Below, in pieces: positions 18,991 to 28,126 of a stretch of 64,000 bases of DNA; the stretch's first letter is position 1, and the number at the start of each line of letters is the position of its first letter. A program made the position numbers and the translations under genes. The notes under the pieces were generated by a model. It was given only the letters and a program-made list of their open reading frames with translations, did not search any database and had not been told where the DNA came from. The DNA is from an uncultured Opitutia bacterium (lineage in GTDB: Bacteria; Verrucomicrobiota; Verrucomicrobiia; Opitutales; Opitutaceae), in the NCBI GenBank assembly GCA_903881475.1, contig CAIRTK010000040.1, forward strand, positions 1-64,000, written 5' to 3'.

Positions 18991-19714
18991 GCGGGTTGAA
19001 GCCGCCACCAAAGCTCGGAATCTTGAATTCGGTATAACCGTCCGTGGAGAAGAGCGAGTCCGGCAGCAGGGTCTTGTCGATCTTCGTGACTTCCATGCGT
19101 GACTTTTCAGTGCCACCGGCATCCCGCGTCACGACCCGCAGCGGGAAAAGGCCGCCTTCCCGGGCCGCTTGCTCCCATTCCGGCGAGGGGGCGCCCCGCC
19201 CGCCCATCGGGCCTTGCGCCGCCGGGAACATGAAGGTGCCGAGGCCCTTCGCGAGCCAGAGTTCGTGCAGATCGCCGTTCTGCCCCGTCAGCTTGTATTC
19301 GGTGGCGGGATAGCCGGCGATCATCTCCGTGCGGCCCGTGGCGACGGGCGCGGCAGCGGGGGAATGTTCGGCGTGCGTGTGGGCGGATGCCGCCGCGATC
19401 ATCTGGCCAAACGGGCGGCGCATGAAGTTCTTCTGTCCGCCGTGTTCCATGAGGATGATCATCTCCTGGTTCTGGAAATCGAAGATCATGCCGCCCATGC
19501 CCCCGCCTCCGCGGGAGGCATTCTTCGGGATGTCGCAGCGCATCTTGCCGTCCTTGATGGCGTAATCGATGGCCTGGGCGTCCTTCTTTCCCGAGGTGAT
19601 CTCCATATGGACGCGGCCTTCAAAGGTATCGGCGGCGGATACCGCCGTGAGAGTGCCAAGGACAAACACGGTCGCGAGCAGACCGCGGTGAAACGGGGAA
19701 GCGGACAATTTCAT
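18980..19714 (-). CDS. Exported DUF4412-type protein
   Basis: 244 residues with an N-terminal signal peptide ending near VSA-A (about residue 27), so the mature protein is probably periplasmic or outer-membrane associated. The body (FEGRVHMEITSGKK and then KMRCDIPK) resembles the DUF4412 domain, a lipoprotein-carrier-like beta fold of unknown function. A histidine-containing low-complexity insert (SAHTHAEHS) lies near residue 112. The stop overlaps the downstream S4-protein start. Neighbour functions give no clear hint of role. Confidence 0.78.
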   Translation of the reverse strand: MKLSASPFHRGLLATVFVLGTLTAVSAADTFEGRVHMEITSGKKDAQAIDYAIKDGKMRCDIPKNASRGGGGMGGMIFDFQNQEMIILMEHGGQKNFMRRPFGQMIAAASAHTHAEHSPAAAPVATGRTEMIAGYPATEYKLTGQNGDLHELWLAKGLGTFMFPAAQGPMGGRGAPSPEWEQAAREGGLFPLRVVTRDAGGTEKSRMEVTKIDKTLLPDSLFSTDGYTEFKIPSFGGGFNPLGH

Positions 19715-19809
19715 GGGAGGAGAAACCTAGGTTAGGGGAAATTCCAAGACCTGTCTGACCGCTCGGGTTTAGGGCTCCTGCGCGCAACCGCAAGACCGAC
19801 ATCAGGCGC

Positions 19810-19839
19810 AAAAAAAACGCGCGCCCGGTCGGGCGCGCG
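19810..19839 (-). terminator. Intrinsic terminator of the DUF3016 gene
   Basis: A perfect ten-base-pair GC stem (CGCGCGCCCG / CGGGCGCGCG, 19818-19839) followed on the minus strand by eight T (19810-19817). It starts 27 bases after the stop of the gene at 19866. Confidence 0.93.
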
Positions 19840-19865
19840 GTCTGACCGATGAACTGGCGGCGAGG

Positions 19866-20396
19866 TCAGCCGGATTTTGCGCGCGGAAAATCGGCCCGCA
19901 GCCAGTCGTCGAGCAGGGCCTTCTCAAACCGCAGGTTGTCGTTGGCCGCGGTATTGGCCTTCATCATGAAGGCGAGGTCGCGCAGCTGGCGCTTGCCCTC
20001 CTTCACCACCTTGCCGTCGGCGCCGGTCAGCCTGAACTCCAGGTCCACCTTGGGCGGGTAGATGTCCTTCACAATGCGGACATCCGTCATCTGGGGCCCG
20101 CGCCACGGCTCAAAATCCCCGGCCATGTCCACGTCGGTCACCGTGATGACGAGCTTCTGGCCTGCGGGGATGTAATCCTTGGAGCGCTGGACCAGGTAGT
20201 CCTTGAGCTGCCCGAGGATCGCATCGCGGTCCCGGTCGTTTTCCGCGTAGGTATTCCTGACATCGGCGAACTTTTCCGGATGGGAGAAGATCACTTCGGT
20301 TCGGTCGTCGGAGCTTGCGGCCGACCCGGCGGCAAAGCCCGCGTGCGCTGCAGCTAGCCCGGCAAGGGCCGTGAGAAACAGGCGGATGGTTTTCAT
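19866..20396 (-). CDS. DUF3016-family exported protein
   Basis: 176 residues with a signal peptide (IRLFLTALAGLAAAHAGFA). The segment TEVIFSHPEKFADVR is the recognisable start of the DUF3016 family, and the conserved W (EPWRGPQMTDVRIVKDIYPP) is present. The family is periplasmic and of unknown function. The ATG at 20396 is chosen because it gives a proper signal peptide; two in-frame ATGs upstream do not improve it. A strong intrinsic terminator follows. Confidence 0.82.
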   Translation of the reverse strand: MKTIRLFLTALAGLAAAHAGFAAGSAASSDDRTEVIFSHPEKFADVRNTYAENDRDRDAILGQLKDYLVQRSKDYIPAGQKLVITVTDVDMAGDFEPWRGPQMTDVRIVKDIYPPKVDLEFRLTGADGKVVKEGKRQLRDLAFMMKANTAANDNLRFEKALLDDWLRADFPRAKSG

Positions 20397-20459
20397 GGTA
20401 TCGATGGGACGCAGCATGGCATGGAATAGTTCCACGGCGAGCACACGAATCGCCCGCCG

Positions 20460-22832
20460 TCAGGCCTGCGTCTCAGCCCGGCGGGCGGCCAGCGCCTGCG
20501 CGGCATCCGGCGACGGCGCGATCGTGACGATGACGAACTTGCTCGTCGGGGTGTTGCTCTTCGCCGCCACGCTGCCGACCGGCACGAGCACGTTGGCCTC
20601 GGGAAAATAAGTCGCCACGCAGCCGCGCGGGATGCGGTACGGTGCGACCATGAAGTGCTTCGCCCGGCGTTCCGCCCCGCCGTGACGGTTGGTGAGATCG
20701 ACCATCTGGCCCTGCTGCAGGCCCGCGGCCCGGAGATCGTCCTCGTTCATGAACACCACGCGGCGCCCGCCGAACACGCCGCGATAGCGGTCGTCCAGTC
20801 CGTACACCGTCGTGTTGAACTGGTCGTGCGTGCGGATCGTCATCATCACGAACTCGCCCGGCGCAAAGGCCCGGCGCGGGATGGGCGCGACCACAAAAGC
20901 GGCCCGGCCCGTTGCGGTCTTCCATTCGCGGCGGTCGCGCGGACCGTTGGGCAGGTAAAAGATGCCTTCGGCAATGCGGCGGTTGTAGTCCTCGAAGCCG
21001 GGGACCACCCGGGCGATGTGATCGCGGATCAGGGCATAATTCCCCTCCAGACTCTCCCAATCCACGCCCGTCTCGCCTCCGAGCACCGCCCGCGCCAGCC
21101 GCGCCACCACGGCCGGCTCGCTCAGCAGGTGCGGCGATGCCGGCTCGAGCCGGCCGCGCGACGAGTTGATGATCCCCATCGAATCCTCGACCGTGACAAA
21201 CTGCTCCCCGGTTTTTTGCACGTCGCGCTCGCTGCGACCCAGGCAGGGCAGAATCAGCGCGGTGCGGCCCGTGACGAGGTGCGAGCGGTTGAGCTTGGTC
21301 GAGACATGCGCGGTCAGCGTGCAGCGCCGCAGCGCCGCGGCGGTGAATTCCGTGTCCGGCGTCGCCGAGAGAAAATTCCCCCCCATCGCAACGAACACCC
21401 GCACCGCGCCCGCCTGCATCGCCTTGATCGTGTCGACGGTATCGTGCCCGTGCCGGCGCGGTGACTTGAAGCCGAACTCCGCGTCGAGCCGGTCGAGCCA
21501 CTCGTCGGGCATCTTTTCGAAGATGCCCATCGTGCGGTCGCCCTGCACATTGGAGTGGCCGCGCACCGGGCAGACGCCCGCGCCCGGCCGGCCGATGCTG
21601 CCGCGCAGCAGCAGGAAATTCACGACCGTCTGGATGGTCTCCACGGAATTCGGCTGCTGCGTGAGCCCCATCGCCCAGCAGCAGATCGTCGCGCGCGAGC
21701 GGATCGCAATCTGCGCCGCCGCGGCGATCTGCTCCCGCGGCACGCCGCTGTCCTCGACGATCGCGTCCCAGCCGGTGGCCCGGAGATCGGCGACCAGCGC
21801 CTCGAAGCCGTGGGTGTGCTCGCGGATGAAGGCATGGTCAAACACGGTGCCCGGCGCGGCGTCCTCCGCGGCCAGCATCTCCTTCATCAGGCCCTTGAAG
21901 AGCGCGAGGTCGCCGTTGATGCGCGGCTGGAGCCAGAGGTCGGCAAGGCGCGCGCCTTCGCCGAGCAGCGTGGGCAGCGCCTTCAGCGGGTTCATGAAGT
22001 GCTGCGGATTCTTGAAATGCTCGGTGCCGACCTCCGGCAGCGGGTTGACCGCGACGATCACGGCCCCCCGGGCCTTGGCTTCTTCAAGGGTGGAAAGCAT
22101 CCGCGGATGATTCGTGCCGGGATTCTGCCCGATGATGAAGATCGCCCCGGCCTTTTCAAAATCGTCCATCCGCACCGTGCCCTTGCCGATGCCGATGCTC
22201 TCCCCCAGCGCCGCCCCGCTCGATTCGTGGCACATGTTGGAGCAGTCGGGCAGGTTGTTGGTGCCGAATTGCCGGACAAACAGCTGGTAGAGAAAGGCCG
22301 CCTCATTGCTCGTCCGGCCCGAGGTGTAGAAGGCCGCCGCGTCCGGCGTCGGCAGCGCGCGCAACTCCGCCGCGAGCAGCGCAAAGGCCTCCTCCCATGA
22401 AATCGGCGCGTAGTGCGTCGCCCCCGGCCGCAGCACCATCGGCTCCGTCAGCCGGCCCTGCCGGTTGAGCCAGTAATCGCCCTGCGCCAGCAACCCGGCG
22501 ACGGAATGCCGGGCGAAAAACTCCCGGTCGATGCGCTTCGGCGTCGCCTCGTCGGCCACCGCCTTCGCCCCGTTCTCGCAGAACTCAAAGGTGTGCCGCT
22601 TGCCATCGGGGCTCGGCCACGCGCAGGATTGGCAGTCAAAGCCGTCCTTCTGGTTCACCTCCAGCAGCAGCTTCGCGCCGCGCCAAAGTCCGGCGCCCAT
22701 CAGCCCGTAGCTCGCCGTCTTTCCGACCGCAGCCAGTCCCGCGGCCGAGGAACTCGGCTGGCCGAGGTGCGGCGGAACGGATTCGGGCGGCGGCTGCGCG
22801 GACGGCGGGGTGGACGGGGCGGAAGTGGACAC
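20460..22832 (-). CDS. FdhF/YdeP-type molybdopterin oxidoreductase
   Basis: A 790-residue molybdoenzyme of the YdeP branch, distantly related to formate dehydrogenase H. The N-terminal CQSCAWPSPDG and FEFCENGAKA replace the full four-cysteine iron-sulfur motif with the reduced form typical of this branch. DCSNMCHESSG carries the candidate Mo ligand cysteine. The C-terminal molybdopterin-binding domain is present (TIRTHDQFNTTVYGLDDRYRG). E. coli YdeP is linked to acid resistance; the reaction is not established. No FdhD or electron-transfer subunit lies next to it. The N-terminus (residues 1-25) is Pro/Ser-rich. Confidence 0.88.
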   Translation of the reverse strand: MSTSAPSTPPSAQPPPESVPPHLGQPSSSAAGLAAVGKTASYGLMGAGLWRGAKLLLEVNQKDGFDCQSCAWPSPDGKRHTFEFCENGAKAVADEATPKRIDREFFARHSVAGLLAQGDYWLNRQGRLTEPMVLRPGATHYAPISWEEAFALLAAELRALPTPDAAAFYTSGRTSNEAAFLYQLFVRQFGTNNLPDCSNMCHESSGAALGESIGIGKGTVRMDDFEKAGAIFIIGQNPGTNHPRMLSTLEEAKARGAVIVAVNPLPEVGTEHFKNPQHFMNPLKALPTLLGEGARLADLWLQPRINGDLALFKGLMKEMLAAEDAAPGTVFDHAFIREHTHGFEALVADLRATGWDAIVEDSGVPREQIAAAAQIAIRSRATICCWAMGLTQQPNSVETIQTVVNFLLLRGSIGRPGAGVCPVRGHSNVQGDRTMGIFEKMPDEWLDRLDAEFGFKSPRRHGHDTVDTIKAMQAGAVRVFVAMGGNFLSATPDTEFTAAALRRCTLTAHVSTKLNRSHLVTGRTALILPCLGRSERDVQKTGEQFVTVEDSMGIINSSRGRLEPASPHLLSEPAVVARLARAVLGGETGVDWESLEGNYALIRDHIARVVPGFEDYNRRIAEGIFYLPNGPRDRREWKTATGRAAFVVAPIPRRAFAPGEFVMMTIRTHDQFNTTVYGLDDRYRGVFGGRRVVFMNEDDLRAAGLQQGQMVDLTNRHGGAERRAKHFMVAPYRIPRGCVATYFPEANVLVPVGSVAAKSNTPTSKFVIVTIAPSPDAAQALAARRAETQA

Positions 22833-22882
22833 GGCACTTTCATTTCACGCGGTTTGCGCTAGGTTTCAAGCCCTGCACCGCA

Positions 22883-23155
22883 ATGTTTGCCAATCTCCTC
22901 CAGCTCATCACCCGCCGCCCGCCGCCCGACTTCGAGCAACGCTTCGTGCGGGAGGTGCACGTCACGCAGCGGAGCCAGCGCAACCGCCAGACCGAGCGGA
23001 TCATCCTCGCCGGCTGGCTGCTGATCCTCGGGAAGAGCTTCCTGATGATCTGGCTGGTCGACAAGTACCACCTCCCGTTCAACGCGAACTGGGTCATTGT
23101 GCCGACCGTGATCTCCGCCCTGCTGTGCACGGCGGTGTACTTCATGCGGGACTGA
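22883..23155 (+). CDS. Small two-pass membrane protein, hypothetical
   Basis: 90 residues. Two hydrophobic segments (about 40-58, IILAGWLLILGKSFLMIWL; and 71-87) are preceded by a basic, Arg/Gln-rich cytoplasmic region. No family recognised. The gene is divergent from the YdeP-type oxidoreductase (50-base gap), and its length and composition fit a real small membrane protein. Confidence is moderate because no similarity could be assigned. Confidence 0.6.
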   Translation: MFANLLQLITRRPPPDFEQRFVREVHVTQRSQRNRQTERIILAGWLLILGKSFLMIWLVDKYHLPFNANWVIVPTVISALLCTAVYFMRD

Positions 23156-23167
23156 GGACGGAATTTT

Positions 23168-23262
23168 GGAGGGACGGTTTGCGCGGAATTTGTCAGCGCC
23201 CGTGGGTTAGCCTCGTTCGTTCGCCAGAAAATCGTCCCCTGTCTCCCGCAAATCGTCCCTCC
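23168..23262. repeat. Intergenic imperfect inverted repeat
   Basis: Arms GGAGGGACGGTTTGCG (23168-23183) and CGCAAATCGTCCCTCC (23247-23262) match at 15 of 16 positions, separated by 63 bases. The right part also carries a GGGACGATTT direct repeat on the minus strand. It occupies most of the gap between the small membrane protein and the DUF5069 gene. Probably an interspersed repeat. Confidence 0.65.
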
Positions 23263-23310
23263 GGCTCAGTTTGGGATTTTCTCCCCGTGATTTTTCAGTT
23301 TCCTGCAGGG

Positions 23311-23763
23311 ATGCCCATCGTACCCGGACTCCGCAGCCCCTACGCCAAGGTCGGCCGTCTCGTTTACTTCGGCCGGATGCTCGACAAGATCCGCCTGCAC
23401 GCCGCGCAGACCCTGCCGGCCGGCGACTACGCCGCGAACCTCGGCAAGGGCTTTGACGGCCGCTGCTGCAATTTCCTCCGCATTAAGTACGACGACCTCA
23501 AGGCCCGCACCCTCGCGGGCGGCCTGAACGACGAACAGCTGCTGGCCTGGGCCCATGAGCAGGGCGGCGCCCGCACCGACGAGGAATGCGAGGTCTGGAG
23601 CGGGTTCATGATGAAGCGCGGCTGGCGCGACGCAGGGGCCGAGACCCTCGCCCAGCGCATCCGGGAGAGCCAGCTCGAGGCCAAGCCCATCCTCACGATG
23701 TTTGACTACATCGACTTCGACGAGGGGCGGGATCCGGTCGCGGCGAAATCCTGGCAGGGCTGA
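23311..23763 (+). CDS. DUF5069-family protein
   Basis: 150 residues. LRSPYAKVGRLVYFGRMLDKIRLHAA at the N-terminus, the KGFDGRCCNFLRI block and the C-terminal FDYIDFDEGR are the hallmarks of DUF5069, a small soluble family frequent in Verrucomicrobia and Planctomycetes, function unknown. A second member lies at 45707-46177. The ATG at 23311 is preceded by TGCAGGG, a fair ribosome binding site. It is followed after 12 bases by gluconokinase. Confidence 0.85.
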   Translation: MPIVPGLRSPYAKVGRLVYFGRMLDKIRLHAAQTLPAGDYAANLGKGFDGRCCNFLRIKYDDLKARTLAGGLNDEQLLAWAHEQGGARTDEECEVWSGFMMKRGWRDAGAETLAQRIRESQLEAKPILTMFDYIDFDEGRDPVAAKSWQG

Positions 23764-23775
23764 ACGCGGCGGCCC

Positions 23776-24261
23776 ATGGTCATCCTTCTCATGGGCGTCG
23801 CCGGCAGCGGCAAAACCACCCTGGGCCGGAAACTCGCCGATGAGCTCGGCTGGGGGTTTGTCGATGCCGATGCGTTTCATCCCCCGGCCAATGTCGCAAA
23901 GATGAGCGCCGGCCAGCCCCTCGAAGACCACGACCGCGCGCCCTGGCTCGCCGCCATCCGCGCGTACATCGACGCGCGGCTGGCCGCCGCCCAAAATGCC
24001 GTCGTCACCTGTTCCGCCCTCAAGCAGCGCTACCGCTCCGCGCTGATCGGCGATCCCGCACAGGTGAAGCTCGTCTATCTCAAGGGAACGCGCGAACTGC
24101 TCTGGGCGCGCATCAGCGGCCGGCAGGGCCATTTCATGAAGCCGGCCATGCTCGACAGCCAGCTCGCCACGCTGGAGGAGCCGGCCGATGCCCTCGTGGT
24201 GGACATCGCCGGGACGCCGGAGCAAATCATCTCCGGCATCCGCCGCGGACTTTCCCTATGA
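23776..24261 (+). CDS. gntK: Gluconokinase
   Basis: A 161-residue P-loop kinase converting gluconate and ATP to 6-phosphogluconate, feeding the pentose phosphate or Entner-Doudoroff routes. Walker A GVAGSGKTT, the substrate segment VDADAFHPPANVAKM, the CSALKQRYR block and RQGHFMKPAMLDSQ are all diagnostic. Length is normal for GntK. The stop overlaps the penicillin acylase ATG by four bases (ATGA). Confidence 0.93.
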   Translation: MVILLMGVAGSGKTTLGRKLADELGWGFVDADAFHPPANVAKMSAGQPLEDHDRAPWLAAIRAYIDARLAAAQNAVVTCSALKQRYRSALIGDPAQVKLVYLKGTRELLWARISGRQGHFMKPAMLDSQLATLEEPADALVVDIAGTPEQIISGIRRGLSL

Positions 24262-26681
24262 GCACCCCGGCCGGGAAACGCTTCCGCCTGCTGGCCAGCA
24301 TGCTCAGCGTGTTGGTGCTGCTCGCGGCCGTGGCCGCCGGGTGGTTTTACCGGGAAATGCGCGCGAGCCTGCCGCGCCTGGACGGGACCGCGGCCCTGCC
24401 CGGACTGAGCGCGAACGTGACGGTGGCGCGCGATGCGCTCGGGGTTCCCTGGGTGCGCGGGGCGTCGCGCGCGGATGTCGCCCGGGCGCTGGGTTATCTC
24501 CATGCCCAGGACCGGTTTTTCCAGATGGACCTGCTGCGCCGCCGCGGGGCCGGCGAACTCGCCGAGCTGTTCGGCAAGGCCGCGCTGCCGCTCGATCAAA
24601 GCACGCGGGTGCACGGCTTCCGGCAGCTCGCGGAAAAGGTTTACGCCGGGGCCGCGCCGGCCGAGCGGACCCTGCTGGAAAGTTACACCGCCGGCGTCAA
24701 CGCCGGCCTCGCCGCCCTCGGCCGGAAACCCTTCGAGTACCTCGTGCTCCGCACCACGCCGCGGCCGTGGCGGCCGGAGGACAGCGTCCTCGTGATCTAT
24801 GCGATGACGCTCGACCTGCAGGACTCGACCGGGGCCTATGAACTCTCCCTCGCCACCCTGCGCGACCAGCTGGGTTTTGCCGGCGTGGCTTTTTTCGCCC
24901 CGGTCAGCACGCCCGATGACGCCGCCCTGGACGGCACCACCGCAGCGCTGGCCCCCCTGCCGTCGGAGAAGATCCTCGACCTCCGGACCCCGTCCGCCGC
25001 CGGCTCCACCGCCCTTCGCCTGATCCCGCGCGCAGGCTACGCGGCCAGCCTGGCGGGCGATCCGGAATGCCTTCCCGGCAGCAACAGCTTCGCCCTCTCC
25101 GGCGCCCACACCGCCAATGGCTCCGCCCTGCTCGCCAACGACCCCCATCTCGACCTCAGCGTGCCGAACATCTGGTACCGCGCCTCGCTCGAGTGGAACA
25201 GGCCCGCCCCCTGCCGCATTTCCGGGGTCACCCTGCCCGGGCTGCCCGTCGTGGTCATCGGGAGCAACGGCCACATCGCCTGGGGATTCACCGATGCCTA
25301 CGCCGACACCGGCGACCTCGTCGCCGTGGAGGTCAACCCCATCGACCATTCGCTCTACAAGGTGCCCGGCCGGGACGAGCTCATCCCCGTTGAAAAGCGC
25401 CGCGAGACCATCGCGGTGAAGGGTTCCGACCCGGTCACCCTGGAGACTCCGTGGACTTATTGGGGGCCGATCGTCGCCACCGATTCGAAGGCCCGCCCGC
25501 TCGTTTACCACTGGCTCGCGCACGATCCCGCGGCGACCGACATCTCCATGATGCAGCTCGCGGAAGCGCAGACCGTGCCGGAGGCGGTCGCCATCGCCCA
25601 TCGTTCCGGCATGCCCGCGCATAATTTCATCGTGGCCGATTCCGCCGGACAGATTGCCTGGACCATCATCGGGCGCCTCCCGAAGCGCGTGGGTTTCGAC
25701 GGCCGGCTGCCCACCTCATGGAGTTATGGCGACCGTCGCTGGGATGGGCTGCTTCCGCCCGACGAGGTTCCCGCCATCATCGCCCCGGAGAGCGGGCGGC
25801 TCTGGACGGCCAACAACCGCGTGGTCGGCGGCTCCGCCCTCAAGCTGATCGGCGATGGCGGCTATGCCTCGCCACCGCGTGCCGCGCAAATCCGCGACGG
25901 GCTCGCCGGGCTCGAAAAAGCCTCACCCGCCGACCTGCGCGCGATCCAGCTCGATGACCGCGCCCTGTTTCTTGGCCGCTGGCAGAAACTCCTGCTGACG
26001 GTGCTCACGCCGGAGGCCCTCGCCGGGAAACCATCCCGCGCCGAACTCCGGCGTCTCGCCGAGCACTGGGAAGGCCGCGCCACCCCCGAGTCCGTGAGCT
26101 ACCGCCTCGTGCGCGCCTTCCGCACCCACACCGCGGACCTCGCGCTTTCGCCGATCTTCGCCGGCTGTGTCGATGAGACGCCCGGGTTTGACTGGCACCG
26201 GTTTCACTATGAGGCGGCCCTGCAGGCCCTGCTCCGGGAAAAGCCGCCCCATCTGCTCGACCCGAAATATGCCAGCTGGGACGACCTGCTGCTCGCGGCC
26301 GCCGACGCCGTCACGGCCGATCTCGAAAAGCAGGGGCTGTCGCCCGAGGAAGCCACCTGGGGCCGGCGCAACACCGCGAAAATCAACCATCCCTTCGGCC
26401 GCCTGCTGCCCGCCTGGCTGGCCGGCTGGCTGAACATGCCCGCCGACCCGCTGCCCGGCGATATCGACATGCCGCGCGTGCAGACCCCGACCTTCGGGGC
26501 GAGCATGCGGCTTGTCGTTTCTCCAGGGCACGAGGCGGAGGGCCTGCTGCACATGCCGGGCGGGCAGAGCGGCCATCCGCTTTCGCCATTCTACCGCGCC
26601 GGTCATGAAGCCTGGGTAAAAGGTGAACCGACCCCGCTGCTGCCGGGTCCGGCCGAGCACACGCTCACGCTGACGCCCTGA
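24258..26681 (+). CDS. Penicillin acylase-family Ntn hydrolase
   Basis: An 807-residue member of peptidase family S45, enzymes that cleave amide bonds of beta-lactams, acyl-homoserine lactones or related compounds. Residues ~10-33 are a signal anchor. The alpha chain block RDALGVPWVRGASRADVARALGYLHAQDR is typical. The autocatalytic site is GSNSFALSG with the new N-terminal nucleophile Ser275. NDPHLDLSVPNIWY and the C-terminal MPGGQSGHP segment also fit. It is coupled to gluconokinase by ATGA. The substrate cannot be predicted; quorum-signal or peptide hydrolysis are options. Confidence 0.9.
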   Translation: MSTPAGKRFRLLASMLSVLVLLAAVAAGWFYREMRASLPRLDGTAALPGLSANVTVARDALGVPWVRGASRADVARALGYLHAQDRFFQMDLLRRRGAGELAELFGKAALPLDQSTRVHGFRQLAEKVYAGAAPAERTLLESYTAGVNAGLAALGRKPFEYLVLRTTPRPWRPEDSVLVIYAMTLDLQDSTGAYELSLATLRDQLGFAGVAFFAPVSTPDDAALDGTTAALAPLPSEKILDLRTPSAAGSTALRLIPRAGYAASLAGDPECLPGSNSFALSGAHTANGSALLANDPHLDLSVPNIWYRASLEWNRPAPCRISGVTLPGLPVVVIGSNGHIAWGFTDAYADTGDLVAVEVNPIDHSLYKVPGRDELIPVEKRRETIAVKGSDPVTLETPWTYWGPIVATDSKARPLVYHWLAHDPAATDISMMQLAEAQTVPEAVAIAHRSGMPAHNFIVADSAGQIAWTIIGRLPKRVGFDGRLPTSWSYGDRRWDGLLPPDEVPAIIAPESGRLWTANNRVVGGSALKLIGDGGYASPPRAAQIRDGLAGLEKASPADLRAIQLDDRALFLGRWQKLLLTVLTPEALAGKPSRAELRRLAEHWEGRATPESVSYRLVRAFRTHTADLALSPIFAGCVDETPGFDWHRFHYEAALQALLREKPPHLLDPKYASWDDLLLAAADAVTADLEKQGLSPEEATWGRRNTAKINHPFGRLLPAWLAGWLNMPADPLPGDIDMPRVQTPTFGASMRLVVSPGHEAEGLLHMPGGQSGHPLSPFYRAGHEAWVKGEPTPLLPGPAEHTLTLTP

Positions 26682-26735
26682 TCCCCGCTGCCGCGGAGTT
26701 TGCCAAATCCCGCGCGTCCCGTTCAACCTCCGCCC

Positions 26736-27353
26736 ATGCTCCACGTCCTCGACCATCCGCTCGCCGCGCACGTCATCACCCACCTGCGCGACAAGACGAC
26801 CAAGCCCGCCACGTTCCGGACGCTCTGCTACCAGATCAGCCTGCTGCTCGCCGTCGAGGCGACGCGCAGCCTTGCCACCGAGGCGAAGGCGATCGAGACC
26901 CCGCTCGAGGCCGTCACCGGCCGCGTGCTGACGCATCAGCCGCTGGTGGTGGTCCCGATTCTCCGCGCGGGGCTCGGCATGGTGCAGCCGTTTCTCGACA
27001 TCTTTCCCGATGTGAGCGTCGGCTACATCGGGCTCGAGCGCGACCACACCACGGCCATTGCCCGCAGCTATTACTGCAAGCTGCCCGTCGTCACCGGCCG
27101 CCGCGTGCTGCTGGTCGACCCGATGCTCGCCACCGGTGGCTCGGCGGTGAAGGCGATCGATGTCGTGCGCGACCAGGGCGGCACCGACATCACCCTGATC
27201 AGCATCGTGAGTTCGCCGGAAGGTGTGGCCGAGGTGGAAAGGCATCATCCCCAGGTCCCCATTTTCACCGCCGCACTGGACCGCGGGTTGAATGCGAAGA
27301 AATACATCCTGCCCGGCCTCGGCGATTTCGGCGACCGGCTTTACGGAACCTGA
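26736..27353 (+). CDS. upp: Uracil phosphoribosyltransferase
   Basis: A 205-residue salvage enzyme making UMP from uracil and PRPP. VVVPILRAGLGMV, GYIGLERD and the PRPP-binding loop VLLVDPMLATGGSAV are characteristic, and the C-terminal LPGLGDFGDRLYGT matches the uracil-binding end of Upp. The ATG at 26736 was chosen over an in-frame TTG at 26700. The methyltransferase-like gene follows after six bases. Confidence 0.96.
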   Translation: MLHVLDHPLAAHVITHLRDKTTKPATFRTLCYQISLLLAVEATRSLATEAKAIETPLEAVTGRVLTHQPLVVVPILRAGLGMVQPFLDIFPDVSVGYIGLERDHTTAIARSYYCKLPVVTGRRVLLVDPMLATGGSAVKAIDVVRDQGGTDITLISIVSSPEGVAEVERHHPQVPIFTAALDRGLNAKKYILPGLGDFGDRLYGT

Positions 27354-27359
27354 AGCCTG

Positions 27360-27917
27360 ATGAATCTCCCTGCCCAACTCGGCCTGACCTATCTCGCTTC
27401 CGAGCTCGTCCTGCGGTTTTCCCGGCGCTCGGGCGGCAACGCCAGGCAGTCTGACGGCGGCTCCCTCGCCTTCCTGTGGGTGTCCATCGGGGCCGGGATC
27501 GGCCTTGGCATCTGGCTGGCTTTCGCCGTCCCGGTTGCCGGCTTTCCCCTGAGCCCTGCCGCTTCCCGGCTTGTCGTGGCGCTCTTCCTGGGCGGTCTGG
27601 TCCTGCGCTGGTGGGCGATCCTCGCGCTGGGGCGATTTTTCACGGTCGATGTCGCCATCGCCACCGACCACCAGCTCGTGGTGCGCGGACCCTACCGCCG
27701 GATGCGTCACCCTTCCTACACGGGCATGATGCTGGCGTTCGCGGCGCTGGCCGTCTCCCTGCAAAACTGGCTCTCCCTCGCCTGCATGCTGATTCCCATC
27801 ACCCTGGCCCTCGCCTACCGGATCAAGGTCGAGGAAACCGTCCTTCTGGCAGCCTTCGGCGACGATTACCGACGCTATTCCCGCACAACCAAACGGCTGG
27901 TTCCGGGTTTGTATTAG
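27360..27917 (+). CDS. Isoprenylcysteine carboxyl methyltransferase-like membrane protein
   Basis: 185 residues with about four membrane segments and the ICMT/PEMT C-terminal signature GPYRRMRHPSYTGMM followed by RIKVEETVLLAAFGDDYRRY. Such bacterial proteins are likely small-molecule or lipid methyltransferases; the substrate is unknown. It directly follows upp on the same strand. Confidence 0.85.
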   Translation: MNLPAQLGLTYLASELVLRFSRRSGGNARQSDGGSLAFLWVSIGAGIGLGIWLAFAVPVAGFPLSPAASRLVVALFLGGLVLRWWAILALGRFFTVDVAIATDHQLVVRGPYRRMRHPSYTGMMLAFAALAVSLQNWLSLACMLIPITLALAYRIKVEETVLLAAFGDDYRRYSRTTKRLVPGLY

Positions 27918-28019
27918 ACTGTCCGTGTTTGGTTTGTATCCGACCGCGTGGAGCCAAGTGCCTAGGGTTCGGCCTTTCCGTTAAACCTTGGGCATCCGCC
28001 TTGGGTCGGAAAAATTCAG

Positions 28020-28042
28020 GTAGCGGGACGCTGCTCCCGCAC
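28020..28042 (+). repeat. GTAG-headed hairpin (REP-like)
   Basis: GTAG at 28020-28023 leads directly into a hairpin with arms GCGGGA (28023-28028) and TCCCGC (28035-28040). It lies in the 209-base gap before the two-repeat protein gene. It fits the GTAG-plus-palindrome architecture of REP elements, but it is short. Confidence 0.5.
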
Positions 28043-28126
28043 TAAACCCGGGTTGCACCCGCCCGATGACCCACTTTGGCGATGCTTTTGGTCGCACTCC
28101 ACATTCTCTCCTCCGCCCAACCAACC

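Noticed and set aside
24075-27764. Two long minus-strand frames (515 and 613 codons) opposite the penicillin acylase, upp and methyltransferase-like genes.
   Set aside because: Antisense to genes with clear active-site motifs; no independent support.
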